Shown here: positions 9,159 to 17,228 of the stretch, one piece after another
How positions within the stretch are numbered: the stretch's first letter is position 1
Layout: each line of letters begins with the position of its first letter
From: Kolteria novifilia
GTDB taxonomy: Bacteria > Planctomycetota > Planctomycetia > Kolteriales > Kolteriaceae
DNA length: 64,000 nucleotides
Reading direction: 5' to 3'
Assembly: GCA_007748055.1 (NCBI GenBank)
Contig: CP036279.1
Coordinates: 3,906,001-3,970,000 of the forward strand
Position numbers and translations under genes: made by a program
Notes under the pieces: model-generated
Database searches by the model: none
What the model saw: only the letters and a program-made list of their open reading frames with translations
Told to the model about the DNA's origin: nothing

Positions 9159-9885
9159 GTCTTTTCTCCTCCGCCCAGCACCATAGCCGATCGACCAAAC
9201 GATCCGCGATGTCGACCGTCCGCTCCGAAAAGGTCTCCGTCGCTTCGCCATCGCGGACCAAGTGGATCGTATGACAACCCGACTGGAGCAGTCGCCAATC
9301 GTTGGCGACCGTCACATCGACTCGGTTGGCTCGACCGGCATCGCGAGCGACGTCGACCAAGTGCTCCTCGGCAACGCCCGAAAGGAGCTTGAAGCCAACG
9401 AGGTAGGCCTTCGGAGCCCAGTCGCGGGCTTGGGCGATGAACTTGGGCACGCGCCGCAACCGCAACGTCAGTTCGTCCTCCCGCGACGAGATCTTCCCCG
9501 TGGTGGGCATCGGAGCGTAGTCGGAGACCGCCGCCGCCAGCACCACCATGTCGAACGCCTCCCTCCTCAGCAACTCGCGCAGTCGCTCGCCGTAGTCATC
9601 GGGCGTATCGAATCGCTCCTCCCGATAGCGAGTTGCCCACTCGGCCCACCGAGACGATGCCTCGCGGCACTGGCCGAGTTCATCCTCCCAAGCTCCCGCA
9701 AAGTCAATCGTCCGCGCGAGAGGCATCTCGGCTTGAGGACTCGCCAAGTGGACCACCTTGGCCCCACGCCCGAGAAGTTCCCGCACGATGCGCGCGCCAA
9801 ACCGCCCGGTGGAACTGTTCCCAATCCAGCGAACATCGTCCACTCGTGCCCGCGTCCCGCCTGCCGTGACCAAGACTCGCATCAT
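9151..9885 (-). CDS. coaB: Phosphopantothenate-cysteine ligase (CoaB)
   Basis: This 244-residue enzyme joins cysteine to 4'-phosphopantothenate in coenzyme A synthesis. VTAGGTRARVDDVRWIGN and STGRFGA form the nucleotide-binding start, LAAAVSDY and GKISS follow, and VGFKLL is the conserved core. VANDW lies in the C-terminal part. An insertion of about 40 residues rich in Trp, Arg and Glu sits near residues 75-105. It is translated upstream of coaC with an 8-base overlap. Confidence 0.88.
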   Translation of the reverse strand: MMRVLVTAGGTRARVDDVRWIGNSSTGRFGARIVRELLGRGAKVVHLASPQAEMPLARTIDFAGAWEDELGQCREASSRWAEWATRYREERFDTPDDYGERLRELLRREAFDMVVLAAAVSDYAPMPTTGKISSREDELTLRLRRVPKFIAQARDWAPKAYLVGFKLLSGVAEEHLVDVARDAGRANRVDVTVANDWRLLQSGCHTIHLVRDGEATETFSERTVDIADRLVDRLWCWAEEKRRG

Positions 9886-9989
9886 CCAGGTTGTCTACCT
9901 CCATCGACTTACGACGCAACCTCAAGAAATTCCGTCTCGAGAGGTTGAACAGACCCTCCCTTTCTTGCATACATAGTTTCTTCCCAATT

Positions 9990-10063
9990 GGGGATGTAGC
10001 TCAATCGGTTAGAGCACTGGACTGTCGATCCAGAGGTTGCGGGTTCGAGTCCCGTCATCCTCG
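9990..10063 (+). tRNA. tRNA-Asp (GTC)
   Basis: This is a complete 74-base cloverleaf. The acceptor stem pairs GGGGATG with CATCCTC (one G-U pair). The anticodon loop CTGTCGA gives anticodon GTC, the T arm is GCGGG-TTCGAGT-CCCGT, and the discriminator base is G as expected for Asp. The 3' CCA is not encoded. The last 48 bases belong to a 51-bp repeat that recurs at 47,691, so the gene is the prophage integration site. The copy here is intact and should be functional. Confidence 0.96.
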
Positions 10064-10066
10064 CTT
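10016..10066 (+). repeat. attL, 51-bp core repeat in tRNA-Asp
   Basis: The sequence from ACTGGACTGTCGATCC through CATCCTCGCTT is identical to 47,691-47,741. It spans the anticodon stem to just past the 3' end of the tRNA. The flanks diverge immediately on both sides. This is the standard signature of tyrosine-integrase insertion into a tRNA 3' end. Confidence 0.93.
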
Positions 10067-10236
10067 GTCGTTCCTTTCTGGAACGGCGAAAGAGGCGGCG
10101 CCGGACGCCGGCCAACTTCCTTTGACACAGCAAACGGGAGTAGGTGATGGATACCTCCCTATTCCGGCGAAAGAACGGCAATGGGCTGAACGGCTTCCGA
10201 CGGGGCATCCCTCCTCAGCGACACTCTCCCCTCCTA

Positions 10237-10833
10237 ATGCTCACGGCCAACCTCAATTCCTTTTGCAGGCTTTGGAAGGTCTCGACCCAATTTGTTGCTC
10301 ATCACGCACTGATGTCGATCGAGAAGCTCGAGCGTCTTGCTGCGTCTCATGGCTGGGAGGAAAGTCCAACGGTTCACCAGTTGGGCAAGATCGCCGACTC
10401 GATGCGACTGAGCGCGGCCGACTTGCTTGACCCAATCGAGTCGGCACGCCGTTCTCTCCTTGAGGGCACCAAGTACAGCAGAAGTCCGACCCTTCGCAAC
10501 TTCGTCGCCCATGACCTCCTCGACGACATCGTTCTCGCTCACATCCTTGCAGTCAACATGCGCTGCGGGATCCTGGACTGCGATGTCCAACTCGATGTCG
10601 AACGCCTCGAAGCCGCAACTGGCATTTCCCGCGAACGCCTAACCCGTTTTCTCCACGCCCAGGGGCTCCCTTCTGTCGCTGATGGCTATCGAATTGCCGA
10701 TGCGCTCGGCGTCAGTGTCGACGACCTCCTGTCGGAACGGCGGTTCGGACAGAACATCCGCGACTTGGAGGAGATGATCAACCACTACGAACCCCATCGC
10801 ATGGACGAAGTCAGCATCCGCTTTTCAGGTTGA
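10237..10833 (+). CDS. Protein with two XRE-like HTH domains
   Basis: The ATG at 10237 gives 198 residues, and longer starts are possible back to 10144. Two XRE-type helix-turn-helix stretches are visible. One ends with LGKIADSMRLSAADLL, the other with YRIADALGVSVDDLL after GISRERLTRFLHAQ. The first domain is diverged. It opens a run of three small HTH genes directly inside attL, where lysogeny control genes would be expected. It is probably a DNA-binding regulator, and the start is uncertain. Confidence 0.55.
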   Translation: MLTANLNSFCRLWKVSTQFVAHHALMSIEKLERLAASHGWEESPTVHQLGKIADSMRLSAADLLDPIESARRSLLEGTKYSRSPTLRNFVAHDLLDDIVLAHILAVNMRCGILDCDVQLDVERLEAATGISRERLTRFLHAQGLPSVADGYRIADALGVSVDDLLSERRFGQNIRDLEEMINHYEPHRMDEVSIRFSG

Positions 10834-10846
10834 AGCAGTTCGTACA

Positions 10847-11110
10847 ATGGGAGGCATGAACGACGTGATCGACGACGACGAACTGGCCGGCCGCGAACTC
10901 TTCGCCACCCAACTAGAAGCGTGCATGAAAGAGCATGCACTTACCCAATCCGAGCTTTCCCGGCGCACAGGGATCACCCAGAATCAGATCTCCCGATACC
11001 TCGGCAGGAAGTGCAGCCCAAGCGTCTTCGTCGTCCAGCGTCTCGCGAGGGAATTCGATGTCACGATCGAGGAAATGCTCGGCGCGACTCCAGCACTCGC
11101 CCGCCGCTAA
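10847..11110 (+). CDS. XRE-family transcriptional regulator
   Basis: This 87-residue protein has one HTH_3 domain: TQSELSRRTGITQNQISRYL is the helix-turn-helix at about residues 33-52, and FDVTIEEML closes the domain. An alternative start is the ATG at 10856. Its stop codon abuts the GTG of the next gene (TAAGTG), so the two are co-translated. It closely resembles that next gene, suggesting a duplication. Confidence 0.8.
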   Translation: MGGMNDVIDDDELAGRELFATQLEACMKEHALTQSELSRRTGITQNQISRYLGRKCSPSVFVVQRLAREFDVTIEEMLGATPALARR

Positions 11111-11359
11111 GTGAGGCCCATTGTGATCGACGAAATCAAAGGCCGCCGGAACTTCGCCGCCAACCTCCGCGCGCGAATGGAAGAACTCAGCCTCAGTCAG
11201 TCCGAGCTGGCACGGCGAGCCAACGTCAAACAGCCGCAGATCTCCGAGTACATTCGAGGCAACCAAAGCCCCTCCCTTTTCGCCGCGCTACGCATCGCTG
11301 AGGCCGTTAGCCTCTCGATCGAGGATCTATGCGTCGCTCCTCTCGCCCAAGCCAGTTGA
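11111..11359 (+). CDS. XRE-family transcriptional regulator
   Basis: This is an 82-residue single-domain regulator with a GTG start immediately after the preceding stop. The HTH is SQSELARRANVKQPQISEYI, and SLSIEDL ends the fold. With its two upstream neighbours it makes a three-gene HTH block at the left edge of the prophage. Such blocks usually set the lysis-lysogeny decision or control excision, but the operators are not identified. Confidence 0.8.
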   Translation: MRPIVIDEIKGRRNFAANLRARMEELSLSQSELARRANVKQPQISEYIRGNQSPSLFAALRIAEAVSLSIEDLCVAPLAQAS

Positions 11360-11416
11360 CCGTCCACGCCGTTCCCCTAGCCATATCCACGCTGCGGGTA
11401 CCGTCGCGAGGTACCA

Positions 11417-11716
11417 ATGACCGAACGTATCGACGTCACCTGTCCTGACTGCGGCCACTCCGGTCGTAGCCTTCCGGGAAAGCGAATCCGCTGCCCCAAG
11501 TGTCACCACTCCTTCAATGCCCCCAACCCTGCCGAGGAAGCCGACGGCTTCTTCGAAGAGCCCGACACACCGCAATCACTGAAGTACCTCGAGCACGAAT
11601 TCAACAAGACTTTCGCCAGCTCGATGGGTTGCGGACTGTCGTGCCTGATCCTCTTCGCGATATCGTTCGGCGGCTTGCTTGCCCTCGCCGCCATCGCCCA
11701 GTTCTTCAGTGGCTAG
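11417..11716 (+). CDS. Zinc-ribbon membrane protein
   Basis: This 99-residue protein begins with a zinc ribbon (CPDCGHSGRSLPGKRIRCPKC, four Cys in two CxxC pairs) of the MJ0042 type. It ends with a hydrophobic helix (LSCLILFAISFGGLLALAA). A clear relative with the same ribbon and a C-terminal membrane helix lies at 46,639-46,956, near the other end of the prophage and on the opposite strand. The function is unknown. The architecture suggests a small membrane-tethered protein exposed to the cytoplasm. Confidence 0.6.
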   Translation: MTERIDVTCPDCGHSGRSLPGKRIRCPKCHHSFNAPNPAEEADGFFEEPDTPQSLKYLEHEFNKTFASSMGCGLSCLILFAISFGGLLALAAIAQFFSG

Positions 11717-12037
11717 TCACCCACCGAGCAAAAGTGAAAGAGATTCGCGTTGACGGCCTATCCTTATATGGATAGATTCTTCCTCACCCCTGGACGTGAG
11801 CATCCCCTGTTGATGACCCATGTCTGCGGGTGAGTTCTTCGTTTCGTGATGATTCCATCGGCGCGGGAATGAACCTTTCGGTTCAGCGCTTCGGTTGCGC
11901 TGTCGCTGGAATCGGCACACTTGCCGTAAATGGAAAGGCCACGGAAGCCGCCATGAACCAGCGACCACCCGAAACGATCGCATCGGACGCGATCACCAGA
12001 AGCCGCGGCGGGGGTCGCCAAGCTCGGAGTCCCGCCG
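11717..12037. other. Intergenic region before the integrase
   Basis: This 321-base stretch has no convincing gene in either direction. It lies between the regulator block and the integrase and may hold the integrase promoter, but I cannot mark one. Confidence 0.3.
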
Positions 12038-12940
12038 ATGCACACGTTCTTCACTCAGCACTATCAGCCCTTGCGGCTGACCGGCCGTTCCTGGCGAACG
12101 GTCGAACAATACGAAGTCGCGATCAGCAACTTCTCTGCTTTTCTCGGTCGACCGGCGACGCTGGACGACTTGAGCGATCATGCGGTCGCTCGCCTGGCCC
12201 AATGGATGCTCGATCGCGGTCGCTCGACGGCAACCGCGAACAAGACCTTGCGTCACTTGCGGGCGCTGTGGCGGTTCGCCAGAAAGCGCAAGCTGATCGC
12301 GTCGAAGCCTCGTTTCGAACCCTTGGCCGAGTACGATCGCAGCCCGCGAGCCTGGACCGCCGAAGAAGTCTCTCGACTGCTCGACGCCTGTCGACAAGTG
12401 GAAGGCGACATCGGGTCGGTCACCGCTCGGAGCTTCTGGCCGGCACTGGTGCTCTTCGTCTTCGACACGGGGATTCGCAAGCAGGCGACGCTCAACCTCT
12501 CGCCCGTCGACGTCGATCTCGAATCGCGATCGGTCACGATCCCAGCGGAGCTCCAAAAGAACCGCCGCGAGGAGACGCACGGTTTCAGCTCGCAGACCGC
12601 CGAGGCAATCGCCGCCATGGGAACCGACGACCGCGAGTTTCTCTTCCCTTGGCCCCACGACCGCTATCGCCGCACAACCTGGACGTGGCTCAATCGGGCC
12701 TTTCGCGACATCGTCGAAGCGGCGGATCTCGACGCGAGCGCCGGTCACTTCCAGCGATTAAGACGCACGCGGGCAACGCTCGGCGAGATGGTCGCTCCCG
12801 GAAGTGCGACGCTCGATCTCGGTCATTCGCGGCGATCGATCACGCTCAAACACTACATCGATCGTCGGCAACTCGGTCGCTCTCCGGTCGTCGATCGACT
12901 CCCGAGGCCTGGTCAGTCGCCCCCGACCCCGACCTCTTGA
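12038..12940 (+). CDS. int: Tyrosine recombinase/phage integrase
   Basis: This 300-residue protein has an N-terminal SAM-like core-binding domain (about residues 5-85) and a C-terminal catalytic domain. The active-site residues are visible: Arg147 in DTGIRKQATL, Lys174 in ELQKNRREE, Arg242 in QRLRRTRAT, His263 in LGHSRRS and the nucleophile Tyr273 in KHYID. The His that normally precedes the second Arg by three residues is Gln. It lies 2 kb inside attL and is followed by a strong hairpin terminator. It is the best candidate for the enzyme that integrated the prophage into tRNA-Asp. Confidence 0.88.
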   Translation: MHTFFTQHYQPLRLTGRSWRTVEQYEVAISNFSAFLGRPATLDDLSDHAVARLAQWMLDRGRSTATANKTLRHLRALWRFARKRKLIASKPRFEPLAEYDRSPRAWTAEEVSRLLDACRQVEGDIGSVTARSFWPALVLFVFDTGIRKQATLNLSPVDVDLESRSVTIPAELQKNRREETHGFSSQTAEAIAAMGTDDREFLFPWPHDRYRRTTWTWLNRAFRDIVEAADLDASAGHFQRLRRTRATLGEMVAPGSATLDLGHSRRSITLKHYIDRRQLGRSPVVDRLPRPGQSPPTPTS

Positions 12941-12952
12941 TGCACGTTCCGC

Positions 12953-13000
12953 AGCCCCCGGCCAGATGGCGCCGCCAGTCGCCGGCCGGGGGCTCTGTTT
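12953..13000 (+). terminator. Hairpin terminator after the integrase
   Basis: AGCCCCCGGCC (12953-12963) pairs perfectly with GGCCGGGGGCT (12984-12994) and is followed by CTGTTTTCT. It starts 13 bases after the integrase stop codon and has the form of a rho-independent terminator. Confidence 0.75.
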
Positions 13001-13224
13001 TCTACACGCAGCTTTTTCAACGAACCACGATCGCCGACGGGGTCTTTGGCGCGACCGCGGGCCGAGAGCAGGAGCGCCATGCTCCTGCGGTCATGGCTCG
13101 GCGATCCTGGAGGGGGGGGACGCAAGCCGGCCATGGCGGGCCGCGATCGTCGTCCCTGCGTCGAGGGTTGGTCTTGGCCGATCAAGAGGATCGGCCAAGC
13201 CAACGGTCTTTCGATCACATTGAT
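13001..13224. other. Non-coding stretch before csrA
   Basis: With the terminator on its left and the two hairpins on its right, this belongs to a 387-base gap between int and csrA. A short frame at 13,046-13,237 is open but has no ribosome binding site and no motif. I see no supported gene. Confidence 0.3.
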
Positions 13225-13254
13225 TCAAGGGCGTTAGGGAAATGGCGCCCTTGA
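13225..13254 (+). promoter_or_regulatory. Hairpin upstream of csrA (first of two)
   Basis: TCAAGGGCG (13225-13233) and CGCCCTTGA (13246-13254) form a perfect 9-bp inverted repeat with a 12-base loop. It sits one base before a second hairpin, in the leader of the csrA-like gene. Confidence 0.45.
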
Positions 13255-13255
13255 T

Positions 13256-13293
13256 GGCCGGCCTAGTGGGCATCCCAGGCGACTAGGCCGGCC
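13256..13293 (+). promoter_or_regulatory. Hairpin upstream of csrA (second of two)
   Basis: GGCCGGCCTAGT (13256-13267) and ACTAGGCCGGCC (13282-13293) form a perfect 12-bp inverted repeat with a 14-base loop. The csrA start codon is 35 bases further on. It could be a terminator, an operator or an RNA leader structure. The 5' leader contains the AAGGAGG ribosome site, which itself includes GGA, the core of CsrA targets. Confidence 0.5.
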
Positions 13294-13327
13294 GCATCTT
13301 TCACGGATTGTCACCAAGGAGGCAAGG

Positions 13328-13774
13328 ATGCTCGTTCTATCGCGCCGACACCACGAGTCGGTCCTCTGTTTCTCGCACGATCACCGGATCGACGTCACCG
13401 TCGCGGAGATTCGCGGCGACAAGGTCCGGCTCGGCTTCACCGCGCCGCCCGAGGTCGCGATCATGCGCGAGGAGATCGTCAACGGCTTTCGAGGAGTACT
13501 CCCGATGGCAACCCAGGGGCTTCTATCGCTCATCCGCGAGGTCGGGTTCGATTCGCTCGAGCAGCTCGCCCGTGAGTTCGCCGACCGCAAGCCGTCGCCA
13601 CAGATCTACGGCGCCGACGACGTCGCTCATTTCATCGCCTGCATGGAGGGATGGAAAGAAGCCGTCGCTGACGGAGACGAGGAGAAGGAGGTCCGTTGTC
13701 TTAAGAGCCTCACGGTCCTCAGCCTTCGCCTGATCGTCCAGCCGAATAACCAACAGCAACGACAGGGGGCCTAG
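13328..13774 (+). CDS. csrA: CsrA-family regulator with a C-terminal extension
   Basis: Residues 1-48 match the translational regulator CsrA closely: MLVLSRRHHES, DVTVAEIRGDKVRLGFTAPP and EVAIMREEI. CsrA is normally 60-75 residues, but this protein has 148, with about 90 extra residues. The added part (SLIREVGFDSLEQLAREFAD, VAHFIACMEGWKEA) is helical and unrecognised. A strong site AAGGAGG precedes the ATG by 5 bases. CsrA dimers bind GGA motifs in mRNA leaders. A prophage copy could retune host gene expression or control phage genes. Two hairpins lie just upstream. Confidence 0.82.
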   Translation: MLVLSRRHHESVLCFSHDHRIDVTVAEIRGDKVRLGFTAPPEVAIMREEIVNGFRGVLPMATQGLLSLIREVGFDSLEQLAREFADRKPSPQIYGADDVAHFIACMEGWKEAVADGDEEKEVRCLKSLTVLSLRLIVQPNNQQQRQGA

Positions 13775-14154
13775 CGAAAACCCTCGCATGGGGGGCGGGC
13801 CGGCATCGCTGCGTTGGCGATGGTTTTGGAGGAAAGGCTTCTCCTCTCACCGCTTCGACCCCGCCCTCCTTGCGATTGTTTTCAAAGCCTCGGTGAGAGA
13901 GCGACAGGGACAAGAAAAAATAATGCTGCACCACGTTTCGGCCGAACAGTCACCCAAAAGACCCTCGGCCGACCGCAAATCCCTGGTTGCGGAAGTGGGC
14001 GTTGCAGCAATGGCCGCTCTCTCGCCGGTGCTTTGGAGCAAGCAAGCCTGACATCCGGTAGGCAGTCATTCGGGGACGCCCGACGGCCGTCGACTCCGGC
14101 TCGAGCCAACGAGCTCATCGAAACCCTTGTGCGGGAACATGGAGGGTCGAAGGT
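13775..14154. other. Gap between csrA and the second recombinase
   Basis: This 380-base stretch has several weak open frames, for example 13,788-14,051, but none has a good start or a recognisable motif. Nothing is annotated with confidence. Confidence 0.3.
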
Positions 14155-15198
14155 ATGCGCCGCCGTCGCCGTTTTGATCGAATTACCCTTCGTTGCCAAA
14201 AGACGAAGGGTAAAAATCACGCCCCGTCCGGCTCCGACCATGGTCGCTCCTGGCGTCTTGGTTACTCGCCTCGAGGCTCCTGGGACGAGGCCTTCGATCT
14301 GATCGAATCGATCTACGCGCCGCCCCTGGCCGCGATCGCGACGCTCCGAAAGCATCGCCAAGTCCGCGGCCTCCTCGAGTCGGTCGCCAGCTCGCCGGGG
14401 AAGCTCACCGTCCCCGCGATCGCGAAGCTCGCCAAGCAGCTCGCGGAACGCCGCGACCACTCGACGGTCAACACACTTCTCGCCTTCGCACGCACGCAAT
14501 GCGGCCTCTTCACCGCCCAAGGTTGGCTTGAGCCGAACCCCTTCGAGCTCCGCTCGTTCTTCCTGCGCGAATCGGAACCTTCCGTCTCGCACTTGGTCCA
14601 CGCCGACGTCATCCGTCTGCTCGACCAAGCCGACCGCGAATTCCAAACCGCGCCGACCGAGCGGAAGCGTTGGGAAGCCTCGCGGCTGCGGTGCCTGCTC
14701 TACGTCGTGGCCTACACCGGTCTCCGCGCGGAAGAGGCTCTCCACCTGCGTGTCGGCGATCTGGATCCCGACCATCGGATCTTGTGGGTTGCCGACGACC
14801 ACCACCGGACCAAGACCGCCGGCTCGGTCGCTCCGGTCCCCTTGCCCGCGATCGCGGTCGAGGTGTTGCTCGAGCATCTCCGCGTGAACGACGGCCGGTC
14901 GTTCTTGTTTGGGCTCAAGTCCGCGGACAAGCCATGGTCGCAGCAGAACGCCAAGCACGGCTATCGGGCGAGCGACCGGCTCAAGCAGCTTGGCGAGCGG
15001 GCCGGCGTCGCCGGCGTGACGCTTCTCCGTTTGCGGCACACGTGCGCGACGCACGCGGAGTCTCTATGGGGTCTGTCGCGGGGTCAGATCCAATCGATTT
15101 TGCGGCACGATTCGCCGAGGACGCAGCGGCACTACCGGCACGCCGACGCGTGCAATCTCGCGAAGCTCGTCGAGCACGTGAACTACCGGGCCAACTAG
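14155..15198 (+). CDS. Second tyrosine recombinase
   Basis: Up to 347 residues are encoded; the true start may be further in, since the first 40 residues look unrelated to the family. The catalytic domain shows YTGLRAEEAL (first Arg), a Lys in HHRTKTAGSV, LLRLRHTCATH (second Arg, with the preceding His replaced by Leu) and LRHDSPRTQRHYRH (His and the nucleophile Tyr). It is only distantly like the integrase at 12,038. It may be an excision or resolution enzyme, or a second integrase from an earlier insertion. Confidence 0.8.
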   Translation: MRRRRRFDRITLRCQKTKGKNHAPSGSDHGRSWRLGYSPRGSWDEAFDLIESIYAPPLAAIATLRKHRQVRGLLESVASSPGKLTVPAIAKLAKQLAERRDHSTVNTLLAFARTQCGLFTAQGWLEPNPFELRSFFLRESEPSVSHLVHADVIRLLDQADREFQTAPTERKRWEASRLRCLLYVVAYTGLRAEEALHLRVGDLDPDHRILWVADDHHRTKTAGSVAPVPLPAIAVEVLLEHLRVNDGRSFLFGLKSADKPWSQQNAKHGYRASDRLKQLGERAGVAGVTLLRLRHTCATHAESLWGLSRGQIQSILRHDSPRTQRHYRHADACNLAKLVEHVNYRAN

Positions 15199-15272
15199 AG
15201 CCCCCCGGGGACCGGGGGGTTGGGGGGTGCGACTCAAGGCGAGTCGCGAATCGACGAGAAAGGAACCCACAC

Positions 15273-15596
15273 GTGACCACTTCCACCGATCGACGTCCCG
15301 ATCTTGTCCGTCTCGCCGAAGCGGCCCTTAGTGGTCTCGGCACGACGGCCGACGATGTCACCGCCTCGCTTCTCCGCGCGGGATGCACGGGGGATCACTG
15401 CTCGGCGAATACGTGTCCCATCGCGAGGTTCCTGTTTCGGTTCGGCTTTCGCGAAGTCACCGTCGTCGGCGATTGGGCCGTCGTCCGAACCTCCTCAAGC
15501 AGCGTCGAGTATTGGCAGATCGTCCTTCCGGATGCCGTCAACGACTTCGTCCGCGACTTCGACACCAACCACTACCCCCAGCTCGAAAGGATCTAG
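15273..15596 (+). CDS. Unknown small phage protein with a Cys pair
   Basis: This 107-residue protein starts at GTG 15273, with AGAAAGGA upstream. A Cys-containing turn (AGCTGDHCSANTCPIARFL) is followed by a beta-like segment VTVVGDWAVV. The G-x-x-x-C-P-x-A-x-x-L pattern is common in small phage proteins of unknown role. It heads a run of short, tightly packed rightward genes. Confidence 0.6.
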   Translation: MTTSTDRRPDLVRLAEAALSGLGTTADDVTASLLRAGCTGDHCSANTCPIARFLFRFGFREVTVVGDWAVVRTSSSSVEYWQIVLPDAVNDFVRDFDTNHYPQLERI

Positions 15597-15600
15597 CCCG

Positions 15601-16122
15601 ATGGCACTCACCCCGGACGAGGAACAGCTAGCCGAAGCCATGGCAGGCGAGCTCGACGGTCGGCAAACGATCGAATGGACCGTGCACCCTGCCGAAGTCT
15701 TCCTCATCATCGGCGCGTTGCAGACCGTCCTGCATCACCCGGACGCCACGTTCTTTCAAAAGAAGCTATTCGCGGGAATCGTTTTTCTGCTGCGTCATCA
15801 CCTTCCCGACGGCCCCATTCAAGCGTTCATCGACGAAGGGCAAAAGCCAATCCAGGAACAGCGCGACCCCTCCAACGCGGACCAAGAGGCGGTCGCGGAG
15901 GCCCTCCACGCCGTCGGACCCACCACGATTCCGATCTCGAACATCCACGCGTACACCATCATTTCCGCGATCCAAGTAGCTCATCGGCATCCGCACATGG
16001 AAGACTTCGCTCGCGAACGACTCGACAACGTCGCCGATACCCTCACCGCCGCGATCGGGGGCAGCGCCATGAAGAAGGCGATCGCCCTCGGTTGGGAAAA
16101 CACAAGGAGGACACAAGCATGA
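15601..16122 (+). CDS. Unknown helical phage protein
   Basis: This 173-residue protein from ATG 15601 starts 4 bases after the previous gene. It contains two similar helical units, one with VHPAEVFLIIGALQTVLHHP and one with IHAYTIISAIQVAHRHPHME. The same kind of unit appears in the next protein. The stop codon overlaps the next ATG (ATGA). The function is unknown. Confidence 0.65.
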   Translation: MALTPDEEQLAEAMAGELDGRQTIEWTVHPAEVFLIIGALQTVLHHPDATFFQKKLFAGIVFLLRHHLPDGPIQAFIDEGQKPIQEQRDPSNADQEAVAEALHAVGPTTIPISNIHAYTIISAIQVAHRHPHMEDFARERLDNVADTLTAAIGGSAMKKAIALGWENTRRTQA

Positions 16123-16577
16123 CACCGACCACACGAACCGCTTCGGCCGCGACCACCGCCGTCTGGCACGACCACGCGGCGCACCTCTATACCGCGATCA
16201 ATCTCGTCCTCTCCGTCCATCTCCAGGCTCGCCGGCACCGCAACGCCGACGTCCTCGCCAAGCTCGACGCCCTGATCGCCCACTTGCGACGTCACCTGCG
16301 ATCGGAGCTCGTCCAAGCCGAAATCGACCGTTGGCTGACGATCGACCTTGCCAATAAACAGCCCCAACCCGACGGGCCGACCATTCGCGCCCTCGCCGAA
16401 GACGCCGATCGCCAGGGCACCGTCCGCGTCCCTCTCTCCCCCGACCAGTACGCCACGTTCGTTGCCGCCCTGCGTTGGACGCGGCTCGATCCGAGAATGC
16501 GATTACCTCACTTCGTCGACCAGCTGGTCGGGAGGCTCGAGCGTCTATTCCATCATCCAGCTCCGACCATCAACTAG
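16119..16577 (+). CDS. Unknown helical phage protein, related to its neighbour
   Basis: This 152-residue protein overlaps the preceding gene by 4 bases and has AAGGAGG upstream of its ATG. HLYTAINLVLSVHLQARRH and YATFVAALRWTRLDPRMRL resemble the two repeated units of the upstream protein, so the pair probably arose by duplication. No domain of known function is seen. Confidence 0.65.
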   Translation: MTPTTRTASAATTAVWHDHAAHLYTAINLVLSVHLQARRHRNADVLAKLDALIAHLRRHLRSELVQAEIDRWLTIDLANKQPQPDGPTIRALAEDADRQGTVRVPLSPDQYATFVAALRWTRLDPRMRLPHFVDQLVGRLERLFHHPAPTIN

Positions 16578-16586
16578 GACTTCCCA

Positions 16587-17228
16587 ATGCACGAACACGC
16601 CAAGGGATGGCGCGACAACACGCCCCTGGCCGAGATCACCTTTCGCGATCTCCGCGAATACCTCCTCCGGGGTGGCAAGAAGTTGTGGAACGAAACCGGG
16701 TCGCTCAAGCTTCTCGGCGAGTCAGTCGCCAGCCATTCCGAGAGGCTGCAACGCCTCGAACAACAACTCGACTGCCGTCTCGGCGCCGCCGAGCGTCAGC
16801 TCGCCATTCTCCCCGATCGTCTCGATCGCCCCCCTCGGCCGACGCCGGCCCCGCGACCGAGTCCCAACCTCGAGCGAATCATCGAGCGAATCGATCGCCT
16901 CGAAACCAAGCTCGCCGAACTCCCCGAACCTCGATCGCCACCCCCGGCCGACACCCGGACCAGGGCTAGCTTGGCGAAGGCGCTCGCCCGCGTCCGCGAC
17001 GCCCATCGTCAGCACGCCGAACTCGAGCTAGGCCTACGCGCCGTCGGCGAGCTCGTTCTTGGGCTCTACCTCGAAACGCATCCCGACGACCCCGATGGCG
17101 TCGCCGCCTTCGTCGAGTCGTTGCTGGCTCAGTTTGAGGGGGAGGAAGGAACCACAGAGGACACAGAGGACACAGAGAACAACCCTCTCCACTGGGGAGA
17201 GGGTGGCTTGCGTGAGCAAGCCGGGTGA
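16587..17228 (+). CDS. Unknown coiled-coil protein whose tail is read from repeats
   Basis: This 213-residue protein is helical, with a heptad-like stretch at about residues 45-75 and another at 95-110 (IIERIDRLETKLAEL), separated by a Pro-rich linker. The last 25 residues (GTTEDTEDTENNP, HWGEGGL) are simply translation of two palindromic repeats at 17,150-17,234. The ancestral stop was probably lost when the repeats arrived. The role is unknown. Confidence 0.6.
   Translation: MHEHAKGWRDNTPLAEITFRDLREYLLRGGKKLWNETGSLKLLGESVASHSERLQRLEQQLDCRLGAAERQLAILPDRLDRPPRPTPAPRPSPNLERIIERIDRLETKLAELPEPRSPPPADTRTRASLAKALARVRDAHRQHAELELGLRAVGELVLGLYLETHPDDPDGVAAFVESLLAQFEGEEGTTEDTEDTENNPLHWGEGGLREQAG

Noticed and set aside
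9909-10208. Minus-strand frame containing TGLEPATSGSTVQ
   Set aside because: It is the antisense reading of the tRNA-Asp gene, a frequent spurious annotation. There is no independent support for a protein.
13046-13237. 63-codon frame between int and csrA
   Set aside because: It has no ribosome site or recognisable motif and overlaps the hairpin region.
13788-14051. 87-codon frame between csrA and the second recombinase
   Set aside because: Its composition is not protein-like at the start, and no ribosome site or family was seen.
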